Part shown: piece by piece, positions 18,416 through 26,723 of the stretch
How positions within the stretch are numbered: the stretch's first letter is position 1
Layout of the letters: each line of letters begins with the position of its first letter
NCBI RefSeq assembly: GCF_000469465.1
Contig: NZ_KI271844.1
Coordinates: 1-37,235, forward strand
Reading direction: 5' to 3'
DNA: 37,235 nucleotides
Source: Gemella bergeri ATCC 700627
Lineage (GTDB): Bacteria; Bacillota; Bacilli; Staphylococcales; Gemellaceae
Notes under the pieces: model-generated
What the model was told of the DNA's origin: nothing
Databases searched by the model: none
What the model saw: the letters and a program-made list of their open reading frames with translations, nothing else
Translations under genes and position numbers: made by a program

Positions 18416-18483
18416 CTAGAATTTTAGCCAAGGTCTAAAATTCTCCAAGTAAAATGCTTTTGGCATTTTACTATTACCACTAC
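18416..18483 (+). repeat. Dispersed intergenic repeat, copy 1
   Basis: About 68 bases form two back-to-back perfect hairpins (AGAATTTTAG/CTAAAATTCT and AGTAAAATGC/GCATTTTACT) with a shared CTCCAAGTAAAATG core. A second, diverged copy lies in the opposite orientation at 21032-21095. Size and structure recall small dispersed repeats such as RUP or BOX of streptococci, but the sequence is not one I recognise. Confidence 0.7.
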
Positions 18484-18682
18484 AAACATTGCCATAAGGC
18501 TCGTTGCCATTCTTAGCGATGAATTTCTTAAAGTTGCATCACCACTATAGAATCAGCAACAAAAAATATTTTGTATATAAATATATAATTTTGCCTACAT
18601 AATAAAAATAAGCTCCATATCACTTAATAGACACAGAACTATTTCCATTCATATTTTACATTTGCTACATTGTTATTAGTAG

Positions 18683-19366
18683 TTATCTTAATACTACAAC
18701 CACAGTTTTTATCATAATTTTAATATCATTTAAAATACTGAATTCTTTAATATACTGTAGATTATATTTCATTTTCTCCGGTAATACTTTTTCTATATAA
18801 ATATCATCAATGGATAAATCACTATCCTTGTATAGTGCAATCACATCATCTTCATCTTTATATTCAATACTTGCAGGAGAAGTAATACCCGCCGGCAACA
18901 AAAGTGTTGCGTTCATCTCATCGGTATATTTATCAACATACTTCGCAACCTCCGGTCGAACACCGACAAAACTCATATCCCCTATAAGAACATTAATAAG
19001 CTGTGGCAATTCATCAAGTCGCAACTTACGAAGTTTTCTCCCCGCTCTACTAATACGTGGATCATCCTGAAGAGTAACAGATGAACCGATTTTGTCAGCA
19101 TCTTGCACCATTGTTCTAAATTTAAAAATTTTAAACGGTCGTCCGTAAATTGTAATTCGTTCCTGCCTATAAAAAACAGGTCCTTTACTATCCACTTTTA
19201 TCCATAACGCTAAAAATAATATTATCGGTGACAATATTATTAATAAAAATAATGCCAACAACTTATCAAAAAACAACTTCAAATATAAGGACATTTTGCG
19301 TTGTTCTATTATTTTTTTATATCTATCTACTATTTCAGTTTCAAATCGTTTATCAATACTGCTCAT
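18683..19366 (-). CDS. Short initiating sugar-phosphate transferase (bacterial sugar transferase family)
   Basis: This 227-aa protein is a minimal polyprenyl-phosphate sugar-1-phosphate transferase. One hydrophobic hairpin (about 34-55, LLALFLLIILSPIILFLALW) is followed by the catalytic domain with KGPVFYRQER, FKFRTM, then LDELPQLINVLIGDMSFVG and VRPE. It lacks the extra membrane region of the long CpsE-type enzyme at 30.8 kb. It would load the first sugar onto undecaprenyl phosphate for the teichoic acid chain; next to the aminotransferase gene this suggests AATGal, as in pneumococcus. I start at the ATG at 19366 (AAGGTG upstream); the longer frame would contain the promoter -10. Confidence 0.85.
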   Translation of the reverse strand: MSSIDKRFETEIVDRYKKIIEQRKMSLYLKLFFDKLLALFLLIILSPIILFLALWIKVDSKGPVFYRQERITIYGRPFKIFKFRTMVQDADKIGSSVTLQDDPRISRAGRKLRKLRLDELPQLINVLIGDMSFVGVRPEVAKYVDKYTDEMNATLLLPAGITSPASIEYKDEDDVIALYKDSDLSIDDIYIEKVLPEKMKYNLQYIKEFSILNDIKIMIKTVVVVLR

Positions 19367-19397
19367 TTCGCACCTTACTACAAAATCATTTCTATTT

Positions 19398-19403
19398 ATT
19401 ATA
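19398..19403 (-). promoter_or_regulatory. Candidate -10 for the short sugar transferase gene
   Basis: TATAAT on the minus strand lies about 32 bases before the ATG at 19366. No good -35 is visible. It supports the shorter start and an independent transcript for this gene, separate from the capsule operon upstream. Confidence 0.4.
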
Positions 19404-19540
19404 CCACAATATTCTGTCATGTGTTATGAAAATACTAAGATATTGTTGAGCCTTTTATCTTTATTTTTTCTCATACACCATATTTAATACAGAGCCAAAC
19501 TATCCATTTGACATCAAACTCATTAATTTAACCAACCAAT

Positions 19541-20950
19541 TTATTTTATCATCTCTCTTAGTTCCTTTATATCTATAACTTTTAAATATAAAATCAAGCC
19601 GATATATACCGTTCCACCTACTAAAACATACACTACTAACCCTATTACATTAGATAATCCAATCAATACTTTTAATAATTCTATTACAATAAACATCACT
19701 ATTGCAGAAAGAAATATTTTAATAAATTTATTATTAAAAATAGTACGAATATCTACTATTTTTCTGCTGTAATTCCATTGTAAAATAAATACTAAAAATT
19801 CTACAATAACCGATGTTATTGAAGCACCGATATACCCCAACAAAGGAATTAGTGCGATATTTATTAAAATACTGACAATCGCCGGTATAGTTGTAGACAA
19901 CATAAATTCCTTATTTTTATTTCTAACAACAAGCACTTGATATCCTAAAATATTAGTCCAACCTATAAATAAAATATTAAAAGAAATAATATATAAACTG
20001 TATTTTACATCTCCAAAATTCTCTCCTAAAAACAAATTAACAAATAATTCATTAATAACCATCAACCCAAAAATCATAGGAAAAATTATTACATTATATA
20101 CCAGAAAAGAAAATTCAACCATTTGTAAAGCCTCTTTTTCTTTTTTTTCAGCTAACAAATTAGCAACTCTCGGCAACATTACAGCACCTAACGAACTGAC
20201 AATCGTAAGCAAGATACTTATTAATTTTTGGCTTTGATCATAGATACCGACATCATAAAAAGACCCAAATATTCCCAGTAGCGTTCTATCCATAACAACA
20301 TACAATGAAATTGCAATCTGTGGTAAAAACAGTAATATTGTAGGTTTAATATTTTTCTTTATGCCGTCCCATCTAAATTCAGGTTTTCTTATATACTCTC
20401 TAGCAGGAAACCACATTATTAATTGCCCTAAAAAATCAAAAATAACTAGAATAAAAACATAAAGATAGATCTGATTTTCATTTTTAATAAATAGAAAAAT
20501 ACTAATAACACCGAGCAACCTTACACTCGCATTTCTTATTGTGATTCTTTTAAAATCTTCTCTGCCGGTAAATAACCAAGATATATCTAAAAGTTTTGAA
20601 AACAAACTAATAACTAACAAAACAGCTATTTTATTATTCATCGTCGGAACTAGGTTAAGTGCTCCGCAATACAATAAAATTGATACTATACTTGTTGTTA
20701 CCTGAATAGCGTAAATATTCCAAAACGTTTTGTTTACGTTGGTTGATGAAGCTATTTGCTTTGTACCATAAATATTTATTCCAAGATTAGCCAGTAAAAC
20801 AAAATAACTAACAATAGAATTATAAAAACCGTAATTCCCCAGATTTTCACTTGTAAAAACACGTGTTACATAAGGTACTGTTATAATTGGTAATATAATA
20901 TTTAATAATTGATATGATACATTGTATAAATAATTTTTTAAGAGTTTCAC
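19541..20950 (-). CDS. wzx: Wzx flippase of the capsule locus
   Basis: This 469-aa protein has about 12-14 membrane segments of the MOP/Wzx family, beginning VKLLKNYLYNVSYQLLNI and with LPIITVPYVTRVF after the first helix. It flips the lipid-linked capsule repeat to the outer face. I choose the GTG at 20950, which has AAGGGG seven bases upstream; the TTG six codons earlier lies on the site itself. It is the last gene of the long minus-strand capsule run and no clear terminator follows within the next 170 bases. Together with the polymerase at 23.3 kb and CpsE it completes a Wzx/Wzy system separate from TacF. Confidence 0.88.
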   Translation of the reverse strand: MKLLKNYLYNVSYQLLNIILPIITVPYVTRVFTSENLGNYGFYNSIVSYFVLLANLGINIYGTKQIASSTNVNKTFWNIYAIQVTTSIVSILLYCGALNLVPTMNNKIAVLLVISLFSKLLDISWLFTGREDFKRITIRNASVRLLGVISIFLFIKNENQIYLYVFILVIFDFLGQLIMWFPAREYIRKPEFRWDGIKKNIKPTILLFLPQIAISLYVVMDRTLLGIFGSFYDVGIYDQSQKLISILLTIVSSLGAVMLPRVANLLAEKKEKEALQMVEFSFLVYNVIIFPMIFGLMVINELFVNLFLGENFGDVKYSLYIISFNILFIGWTNILGYQVLVVRNKNKEFMLSTTIPAIVSILINIALIPLLGYIGASITSVIVEFLVFILQWNYSRKIVDIRTIFNNKFIKIFLSAIVMFIVIELLKVLIGLSNVIGLVVYVLVGGTVYIGLILYLKVIDIKELREMIK

Positions 20951-21031
20951 AATAAGTCCCCTTTTCAAAATTTTCGTAACTTTTTATTGAAATTATTTGT
21001 TTTATACAAAATTTTTTGTTGATTATTTTTT

Positions 21032-21095
21032 GTAGCGATAACGATAAAATGTTTTTCATTTTACTTGGAGATTTTTGAGCCTTAGTCAAAATCAA
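21032..21095 (-). repeat. Dispersed intergenic repeat, copy 2 (inverted)
   Basis: Read on the minus strand this stretch aligns with copy 1 over about 65 bases: TTTTGACTAAGG, then CTCCAAGTAAAATG, CATTTTA and GTTATCGCTAC. Identity is about 70-75% by eye, with the CTCCAAGTAAAATG core exact. It sits in the 219-base gap between glf and wzx. Sequence outside the core does not match copy 1. Confidence 0.65.
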
Positions 21096-21169
21096 CTCAT
21101 AAATAAGTCAATTATAGGTAGCTGTTTCATCACAAACCTTTGTTGGAAATTTACCCTAAAACAAACCCG

Positions 21170-22270
21170 CTACTTTCCTAATTCATTTTTCACCACATCT
21201 AATACTCGTTCAATTACTACGTGCATATCGTAATATTTATAATCTGCAAGACGCCCACAAAAAATAACATTATTTTTTTTATTCGCCTCTTCTAAGTATT
21301 TTATATATATCGCATTATTTTTTTCATCATTAATTGGGTAATATGGTTCGTCTCCATGTTGCCAACTAGTTGAATATTCACGTGTAATAACAGTTTTTTC
21401 TTGAGTTCCATATTCAAAATGTTTATGCTCAATAATTCTGGTATATGGTATTTCTCGTTCGGTATAATTAATAACCGCATTCCCTTGAAAATTATCTTCA
21501 TCTAATATCTCATGTTCAAAACGAAGACTTCTGTATTCTAATTCACCGTATTTATAATCAAAATATTGATCTATCATTCCGGTGAAAACTACTTTTTCAG
21601 CACAGTCTTCTAATTCCTGTCTATTTTTAAAGAAATCTACATTCAACTCCACTTCTACATTCTTTAACATATTTTCAATAATAACGTTGTATCCACCAAT
21701 AGGTATACCTTGATAACGATCATTAAAATAATTATTATTAAACGTAAATCTTACAGGTAACCGTTTAATGATAAACGACGGTAATTCTGTAGCACTTCTT
21801 CCCCATTGTTTTTCCGTATACCCTTTGATTAGCGTTTTATATACATCTGTTCCAATCAATTTTATCGCTTGTTCCTCAAGATTTTTGGGTTCACTATCTT
21901 TCAAATGTACCGTTTGCTCCGCTATTTTAGCTTTTACTTCAGCCGGAGTTTTAGTACCCCATAAAGCATAAAATGTGTTCATATTAAATGGTAGATTATA
22001 CAATTTCCCTTTATAATTTGCTACCGGTGAATTTATATAGTTATTAAATTCGGCAAATTGATTGACATAATCCCACACTTCCTTGTTTGAAGTATGAAAA
22101 ATATGTGCTCCATACTTATGCACGTTAATACCTTCTATGTTTTCACAATAAATATTCCCACCAATATGACTTCTCTTATCTATTACTTTTACTTTTTTCC
22201 CTTTTTTCGTTGCTTCATAGGCGAAAATTGCACCTGAAAGTCCCGCACCTACTATTAAATAATCGTACAT
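21170..22270 (-). CDS. glf: UDP-galactopyranose mutase Glf
   Basis: This 366-aa flavoprotein starts with the FAD-binding MYDYLIVGAGLSGAIFAYEA and has the family blocks HKYGAHIFHTSNKEVWDYVN, PFNMNTFYALWG and GYTEKQWGRSATELP. The late RALRF-like YRSLRFEHE and GRLADYKYYDM motifs complete a full-length Glf. It converts UDP-galactopyranose to UDP-galactofuranose. I start at the ATG at 22270, which follows AAAAGGGG by seven bases; a start nine codons upstream has no site. Its presence means the capsule (or a side chain) very likely contains galactofuranose, for which the 29.5 kb transferase is the candidate user. Confidence 0.95.
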   Translation of the reverse strand: MYDYLIVGAGLSGAIFAYEATKKGKKVKVIDKRSHIGGNIYCENIEGINVHKYGAHIFHTSNKEVWDYVNQFAEFNNYINSPVANYKGKLYNLPFNMNTFYALWGTKTPAEVKAKIAEQTVHLKDSEPKNLEEQAIKLIGTDVYKTLIKGYTEKQWGRSATELPSFIIKRLPVRFTFNNNYFNDRYQGIPIGGYNVIIENMLKNVEVELNVDFFKNRQELEDCAEKVVFTGMIDQYFDYKYGELEYRSLRFEHEILDEDNFQGNAVINYTEREIPYTRIIEHKHFEYGTQEKTVITREYSTSWQHGDEPYYPINDEKNNAIYIKYLEEANKKNNVIFCGRLADYKYYDMHVVIERVLDVVKNELGK

Positions 22271-22323
22271 GTTAAAACCCCTTTTAATAATATTCAAAAA
22301 TATATTTTAGTTATATTATCAAC

Positions 22324-23325
22324 TTATATCTTAATAATATTCTTTAAAATCGGAATTCTATATATCATCTCCGATATTAAAAGACTTATTCCTATCGTTA
22401 ATCCGAATACCAATATTGTATCATACCAATGTCCTATTTTTATAACCTTCACTAAGAATTTTATCACATAAGTATGCAATATGTATACTCCCATCGTTAA
22501 AGCGGACAAATGATAAATAGTATTTTTGTAGTTTTGTTTAATCGTAGAAAAATCCAACTTTAAAAATATAATAAAGATACCTACGCTGAGAATTTTTACA
22601 AATAAGCTGTCATAAAAATACTCTGCAAAAATATTATGATGAACACTTTTTGCTACAGAGTATAAAAATATTGGAGAAACAAATAACATAATTAAGAAAA
22701 AACATGTTATATATTTATTTATTTTAATCTTAATCATGAGTTCTTTTCTACCACCTATGTAACCACCAACGATATAGTAAAAATACCATGTCCATAATCT
22801 TAAAGTTTGTGGAATGTATCTTTGTATCGGCTCTGCTACCACAGATAAATTAATAATTTCTATTATTATTCCTACTCCCAACAATAACAACAATATTCTC
22901 AAATAATTTTTTTTATTACTTAGTAACTTCTTTAAATACGGTAATGTTAAATATATTATTATTAATGATCCGAAGAACCAAAATTGAAAAAAATAACCCC
23001 TTTGCAATAAAGAACCAACAATTTTCTTTATAGGATTACTATAGAAATCTCTCTTCATTATCCATAAAATAATATTCCAACTAAACACTACAATTAATAT
23101 ATTTTTTATTTTTATAGTCAAATATTTATATGATAAATTTAATTTATTCAATAAAAAATAACCATTAATCATAAAAAATAATGGTACAGAAAATGTACCC
23201 ATATAATATAAGTACGCACTCACATTATTACCGGCGAAAAAATCAAAACCTAATATCATAACATGTAATAAGACAATACCCAAACATGCTATAATTTTCA
23301 ACATATCTATAGTAATATCTCTCAT
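22324..23325 (-). CDS. Acyltransferase 3 family membrane protein (probable O-acetyltransferase)
   Basis: This 333-aa protein has about ten membrane segments. The family signature is at the start, RDITIDMLKIIACLGIVLLH with the conserved catalytic His at residue 21, followed by SVPLFFMINGYFLL. Members of this family O-acetylate sugars of capsules and O-antigens using acetyl groups passed across the membrane. It is placed in the capsule operon between the polymerase and glf genes, with AAGGAG before its ATG. Acetylation of the capsule repeat is the natural reading; the site is unknown. Confidence 0.85.
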   Translation of the reverse strand: MRDITIDMLKIIACLGIVLLHVMILGFDFFAGNNVSAYLYYMGTFSVPLFFMINGYFLLNKLNLSYKYLTIKIKNILIVVFSWNIILWIMKRDFYSNPIKKIVGSLLQRGYFFQFWFFGSLIIIYLTLPYLKKLLSNKKNYLRILLLLLGVGIIIEIINLSVVAEPIQRYIPQTLRLWTWYFYYIVGGYIGGRKELMIKIKINKYITCFFLIMLFVSPIFLYSVAKSVHHNIFAEYFYDSLFVKILSVGIFIIFLKLDFSTIKQNYKNTIYHLSALTMGVYILHTYVIKFLVKVIKIGHWYDTILVFGLTIGISLLISEMIYRIPILKNIIKI

Positions 23326-23338
23326 AAATTTTTTCTCC

Positions 23339-24529
23339 TTAGTAATTTAAGTTACGTTGTTTTTTACGAATATTAATAAATTTTGTTGAGCTATTGTAAT
23401 ATATATATCCTAAAATAAACCAAAAAGTATTATAATAAGGATATATAATTAAGTCATCTATAATCCCATGAATAGCCAGCAATGCAAATATTACCAATAA
23501 ATAATTATCTTTTAATTTAGTTATATAAAACATAACTACAGTCAATATTATTATAAATAAAATTACAAATATAATTCCATATCTTTGTAATATCTGGACA
23601 TATAAATTATCTACATAATTATATGACGTGAAATTTATTTCTCCATTTACATCTAATCCGTTTCCTACTAAATACAACTTTTTCCAAAATAAGCCATATC
23701 CATATGTTTGTATAGAATCTTGACCTAAAGATAACCTTCCTGAAAGCATACTATTTAAGTTGTATTGCCAATTACTCAACATTTTATAATTTATTGTAAA
23801 ATAAATACTTATTGTTGAACAAATTAAATACATTAACGGGAAAATATAATACAATAATCGCAATTTTATATTAGGAAGATATTTTATAATTATTGCAAAT
23901 ATTATAAAACATAAACTTATAAATGAAGTTAATCTTGAATCTGTATAAATATAAATTAAATAATTTATTAAAAATAATATCCCTAATGTTTTTAGTTTTA
24001 TTTTTTCTTTGTCTATATATATTTTTAAAAATACTATATTCGAAAAAATAGTAGCTGAATTTAAAGCATATCTAAATCCCAAATATTCTCGAGTTCTATC
24101 TGCTTTATTTACGAAAAAATTTTCAATTATGTTAAAGTAACTGCTCACTATTACAAAACCCAAAACAAAACTGCTGATTACTAAAGATATTTGTGCTATT
24201 TTTTTAAAGTCTATATTCCTTGCTGAATAGATAAACACTATCATTAGCGGTATTGTTTTTTGTTCTGTATTAGTAGATGCCATAAATGTTATTACAGACG
24301 ATATTATTACTAACAAAAGTAATATAATATCCTTGTAATTGTACTTATTGTGCGTTAGTTCTTTCAATATCAAAAATAAAAGACATACAATTAGTATTGT
24401 TTTATACGTTGCTCCATAAAAATATTTATAATATAACGATGTACTTAAAAGAGAAAACAATAAAAATATACTATATGAAAAATAAAAGCATAGTTGTCCT
24501 ATATGATTTTTTGATATTCTAATTTTCAT
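23339..24529 (-). CDS. wzy: Wzy-type capsule polymerase
   Basis: This 396-aa protein has about ten to eleven membrane segments and little similarity in sequence to other genes here, as usual for Wzy. A periplasmic-side loop contains NKADRTREYLGFRYALNSAT and a later one SMLSGRLSLGQDSIQTYGYG, the RxxYxGF and xGRxxLG patterns seen in streptococcal capsule polymerases. It overlaps the upstream LicD gene by ATGA, so the two are coupled, and has AGGAG before its start. It would polymerise the CpsE-initiated repeat outside the membrane, distinct from the polymerase at 12.5 kb. Confidence 0.82.
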   Translation of the reverse strand: MKIRISKNHIGQLCFYFSYSIFLLFSLLSTSLYYKYFYGATYKTILIVCLLFLILKELTHNKYNYKDIILLLLVIISSVITFMASTNTEQKTIPLMIVFIYSARNIDFKKIAQISLVISSFVLGFVIVSSYFNIIENFFVNKADRTREYLGFRYALNSATIFSNIVFLKIYIDKEKIKLKTLGILFLINYLIYIYTDSRLTSFISLCFIIFAIIIKYLPNIKLRLLYYIFPLMYLICSTISIYFTINYKMLSNWQYNLNSMLSGRLSLGQDSIQTYGYGLFWKKLYLVGNGLDVNGEINFTSYNYVDNLYVQILQRYGIIFVILFIIILTVVMFYITKLKDNYLLVIFALLAIHGIIDDLIIYPYYNTFWFILGYIYYNSSTKFINIRKKQRNLNY

Positions 24530-25371
24530 TGCTTTTCTCCTAAATTCTTATCAATTCTGTACCCTTTGGAATTATGTGCCACCTGTTTATCCTTTGGAGG
24601 TAACTTTCTGTAATTTCCGTACAAATTAGTTAAATATATATCATAATTAGCATACCCTTTAACTTTGTATTTCTCAAAAAGATATTCTTTTTGTGGTAAC
24701 ATTTCTTTTTTTAACCATTTTTCTTTTTTACCGTACATACCTGTTATAATTCCTACATATTCGGCATCTTCAAACTTAACAATTTTGCATACCGACTCTA
24801 ACAGGTTTACTAAATTGTATGAACCTATCTTCTTCAATATCGGTCTATATAAATTTTTTACTTTTGCACTAAATTTTCCACGTCTACTTGTGTTTTTTCT
24901 TTCCACAGAAGTTAATAGTAATCTTCTTAATTGTTTTATGATAAATACTTGTATATTAAATAAAGATTTGTTGCTAGGAATACCATCAACTACAAAAATA
25001 TCTATTCCTATATACGGACAATCTTCTTTTTCTGCCATTTCATCAATTCTACCTATATCTTTTCTTATATATCTGGAAAAATGACGTGCAAAAGATTTAT
25101 CTCTATTAGAGATTATCTTTCTGTCATCTGATATAATCAATGAATTGGTTATATTTAACTCCAATAATTTTTCGTAATCCATACGGGGCATAGCAACATC
25201 TATATCATCATCCCAAGGTATAAAACCCTGATGTCTTACTGCGCCCAACATCGAACCTCCACATAAATCATACCTTAAATTATATTCTTTACAAAGACTA
25301 TCAAATTCGATTAATAATTCCAAATATGCTCCCTGCAATTCTTTCAATGTCATTAACTTTATAATCCCCAA
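24526..25371 (-). CDS. LicD family phosphotransferase of the capsule locus
   Basis: This ~281-aa LicD-family protein has [19 protein letters not shown] followed by DDDID at residues 54-58 and GNYRKLPPKDKQVAHNSKGY at the end. I start it at the TTG at 25371, which follows AAGGAG by six bases; the ATG at 25392 lies upstream of that site, and the ATG at 25353 is a second choice. The gene directly follows the cytidylyltransferase fusion and precedes the polymerase. It would move a phospho-alcohol from a CDP donor onto a sugar of the capsule repeat. The donor could be choline or the unknown product of the neighbouring genes. Confidence 0.8.
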   Translation of the reverse strand: MGIIKLMTLKELQGAYLELLIEFDSLCKEYNLRYDLCGGSMLGAVRHQGFIPWDDDIDVAMPRMDYEKLLELNITNSLIISDDRKIISNRDKSFARHFSRYIRKDIGRIDEMAEKEDCPYIGIDIFVVDGIPSNKSLFNIQVFIIKQLRRLLLTSVERKNTSRRGKFSAKVKNLYRPILKKIGSYNLVNLLESVCKIVKFEDAEYVGIITGMYGKKEKWLKKEMLPQKEYLFEKYKVKGYANYDIYLTNLYGNYRKLPPKDKQVAHNSKGYRIDKNLGEKQ

Positions 25372-25384
25372 AAAATTCTCCTTT

Positions 25385-26713
25385 CTATTCATATAGACTA
25401 ACTTTAGCTTGTGAATATTTCTCCATTATATCTAAAAATAGCATACAATATTCCTTGTTGTTTGCATTATTTACATTAATATTATTTATCAATTTTATAA
25501 ATTCTAACATTAAATAACGGAAACCATTCCCCTTGTATTCATAAAAGTATTTCTTTGTATCTCTTAAATCCTCATATCTTACTTCAAAATAGTCTATTTT
25601 CCACCAAGGAGATGGCACATACACATAACCTTTTGTTCCGGTAATAACCAAGTGCCCTTCTGTTTTTATACCTATTCCCGCTTTAAATGTAGCTGTAGCT
25701 TTCCCAAAATCCAAGATACCTTTTGTTAGGTAACTGAAATTATTTTTTTCAAAGCTATACATTTTACATTCATCTATATTTTTTCCCAATATGCTGATTA
25801 TAGGGAACAACATAGTTGAACTCCAATCATAAAAACTTCCTTCATATTTATTTTTAACTACATTATCCATATTATTTAAGATTTGGCTACATGAAATATC
25901 TATATCTTTAACCTCTCCTATTATTCCGGATTTCAGCTGTAAAAGAAGATGAGTTAACGCCGGAAAATAACGTGTTTTTTCCGCCTCAAACAAAATTAAA
26001 CCTTTTTTATAAGCATAATCATATAATTCGATTGCTTCTTTTCTATTCAAAAATAACGGTGGATTACATAATACATGACAATCGTTTTCCAAAGATTCTT
26101 TTATCATAGAATAGTGTTTATCCGCAGAACTGTCTATATAAACCGCATCTATACTGTCAAAAAACTCTTTTTTATTTGAATAATACTCTAATTCATCGTT
26201 GTTATAACCATATGTATTCTCTTGAGCGTATACAGATTTTACAGATAATGAACCCACGGTAGTGCTTTCTTTGTAAAATCTATCCGTAGTTCTTCCCGTT
26301 CCTAAAAAACCTACTTTTAAAATAGGATTTTGTTCTGTTCTTATTTTGGTACTACTAATCCCTTCTGTTCTAGGTAGATATACAACTTCGCAGTATTCTT
26401 TTAAATAATCGAATTTACCTACCCAGTCAGAACCTACAGTAAATACGTCTATATCATAACTTTGAATATCTATTATTTTTTGCCCTACATATTCTTCAAT
26501 TATTATTTCATCAGCTAATCCGGTTTTTCTTATAGCTTCTATACGCTCTGCTAGCGGTTGTTTTACATTTAGCTTCCCTCTCCTCTTATCAAAAGCATCT
26601 GCCGTAACTCCAACTATCAGATAATCTCCTAACTTTTTCGCTCTTTCTAAGAGTGCTATATGCCCATGATGTAATAAATCATACGTTCCATATGTTATAA
26701 CTTTTTTCATCAT
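25385..26713 (-). CDS. Cytidylyltransferase-oxidoreductase fusion (TagD-like plus Gfo/Idh/MocA-like)
   Basis: This is a 442-aa two-domain protein. Residues 1-128 are a TagD/GCT-type cytidylyltransferase: HHGH at 15-18, then AERIEAIRKTG and RTEGISSTKIR at 115-125. Residues ~132-440 look like a Gfo/Idh/MocA oxidoreductase, with a Rossmann start KVGFLGTGRTTDRF and a long beta C-terminal domain. The usual CEKP catalytic block reads CNPP (216-219), so the lysine is missing and the second domain may be non-catalytic or changed in function. The first domain should activate glycerol-phosphate or a similar small phospho-alcohol with CTP. Gene neighbours are a class V aminotransferase (11 bases upstream) and LicD transferases, so a CDP-amino-alcohol is a reasonable guess. 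Confidence 0.78.
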   Translation of the reverse strand: MMKKVITYGTYDLLHHGHIALLERAKKLGDYLIVGVTADAFDKRRGKLNVKQPLAERIEAIRKTGLADEIIIEEYVGQKIIDIQSYDIDVFTVGSDWVGKFDYLKEYCEVVYLPRTEGISSTKIRTEQNPILKVGFLGTGRTTDRFYKESTTVGSLSVKSVYAQENTYGYNNDELEYYSNKKEFFDSIDAVYIDSSADKHYSMIKESLENDCHVLCNPPLFLNRKEAIELYDYAYKKGLILFEAEKTRYFPALTHLLLQLKSGIIGEVKDIDISCSQILNNMDNVVKNKYEGSFYDWSSTMLFPIISILGKNIDECKMYSFEKNNFSYLTKGILDFGKATATFKAGIGIKTEGHLVITGTKGYVYVPSPWWKIDYFEVRYEDLRDTKKYFYEYKGNGFRYLMLEFIKLINNINVNNANNKEYCMLFLDIMEKYSQAKVSLYE

Positions 26714-26723
26714 TATATCCTCA

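Larger units (their letters stand above)
18055..18682. other. 628-bp non-coding region with repeat element and hairpins
   Basis: No convincing gene was found on either strand between the aminotransferase start and the sugar transferase stop. The right part holds a dispersed repeat (18416-18483) and several inverted repeats: CCCAC/GTGGG near 18391-18403, AGAATTTTAG/CTAAAATTCT at 18418-18444, and AGTAAAATGC/GCATTTTACT at 18448-18472. The left part holds the operon promoter. Sequence from about 18484 to 18560 is richer in G and C than the surrounding gap and may be a remnant of something larger. Confidence 0.7.

Noticed and set aside
24665-25084. 139-codon plus-strand open frame opposite a LicD gene
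   Set aside because: The minus-strand LicD gene has a complete family signature; the plus-strand frame is rich in Phe/Ser/Leu as expected from an antisense shadow of an AT-rich gene.
25385-25392. ATG at 25392 as start of the capsule LicD gene
   Set aside because: The AAGGAG site lies downstream of this ATG, and the TTG at 25371 has the right spacing, so the upstream ATG would put the ribosome binding site inside the coding region.
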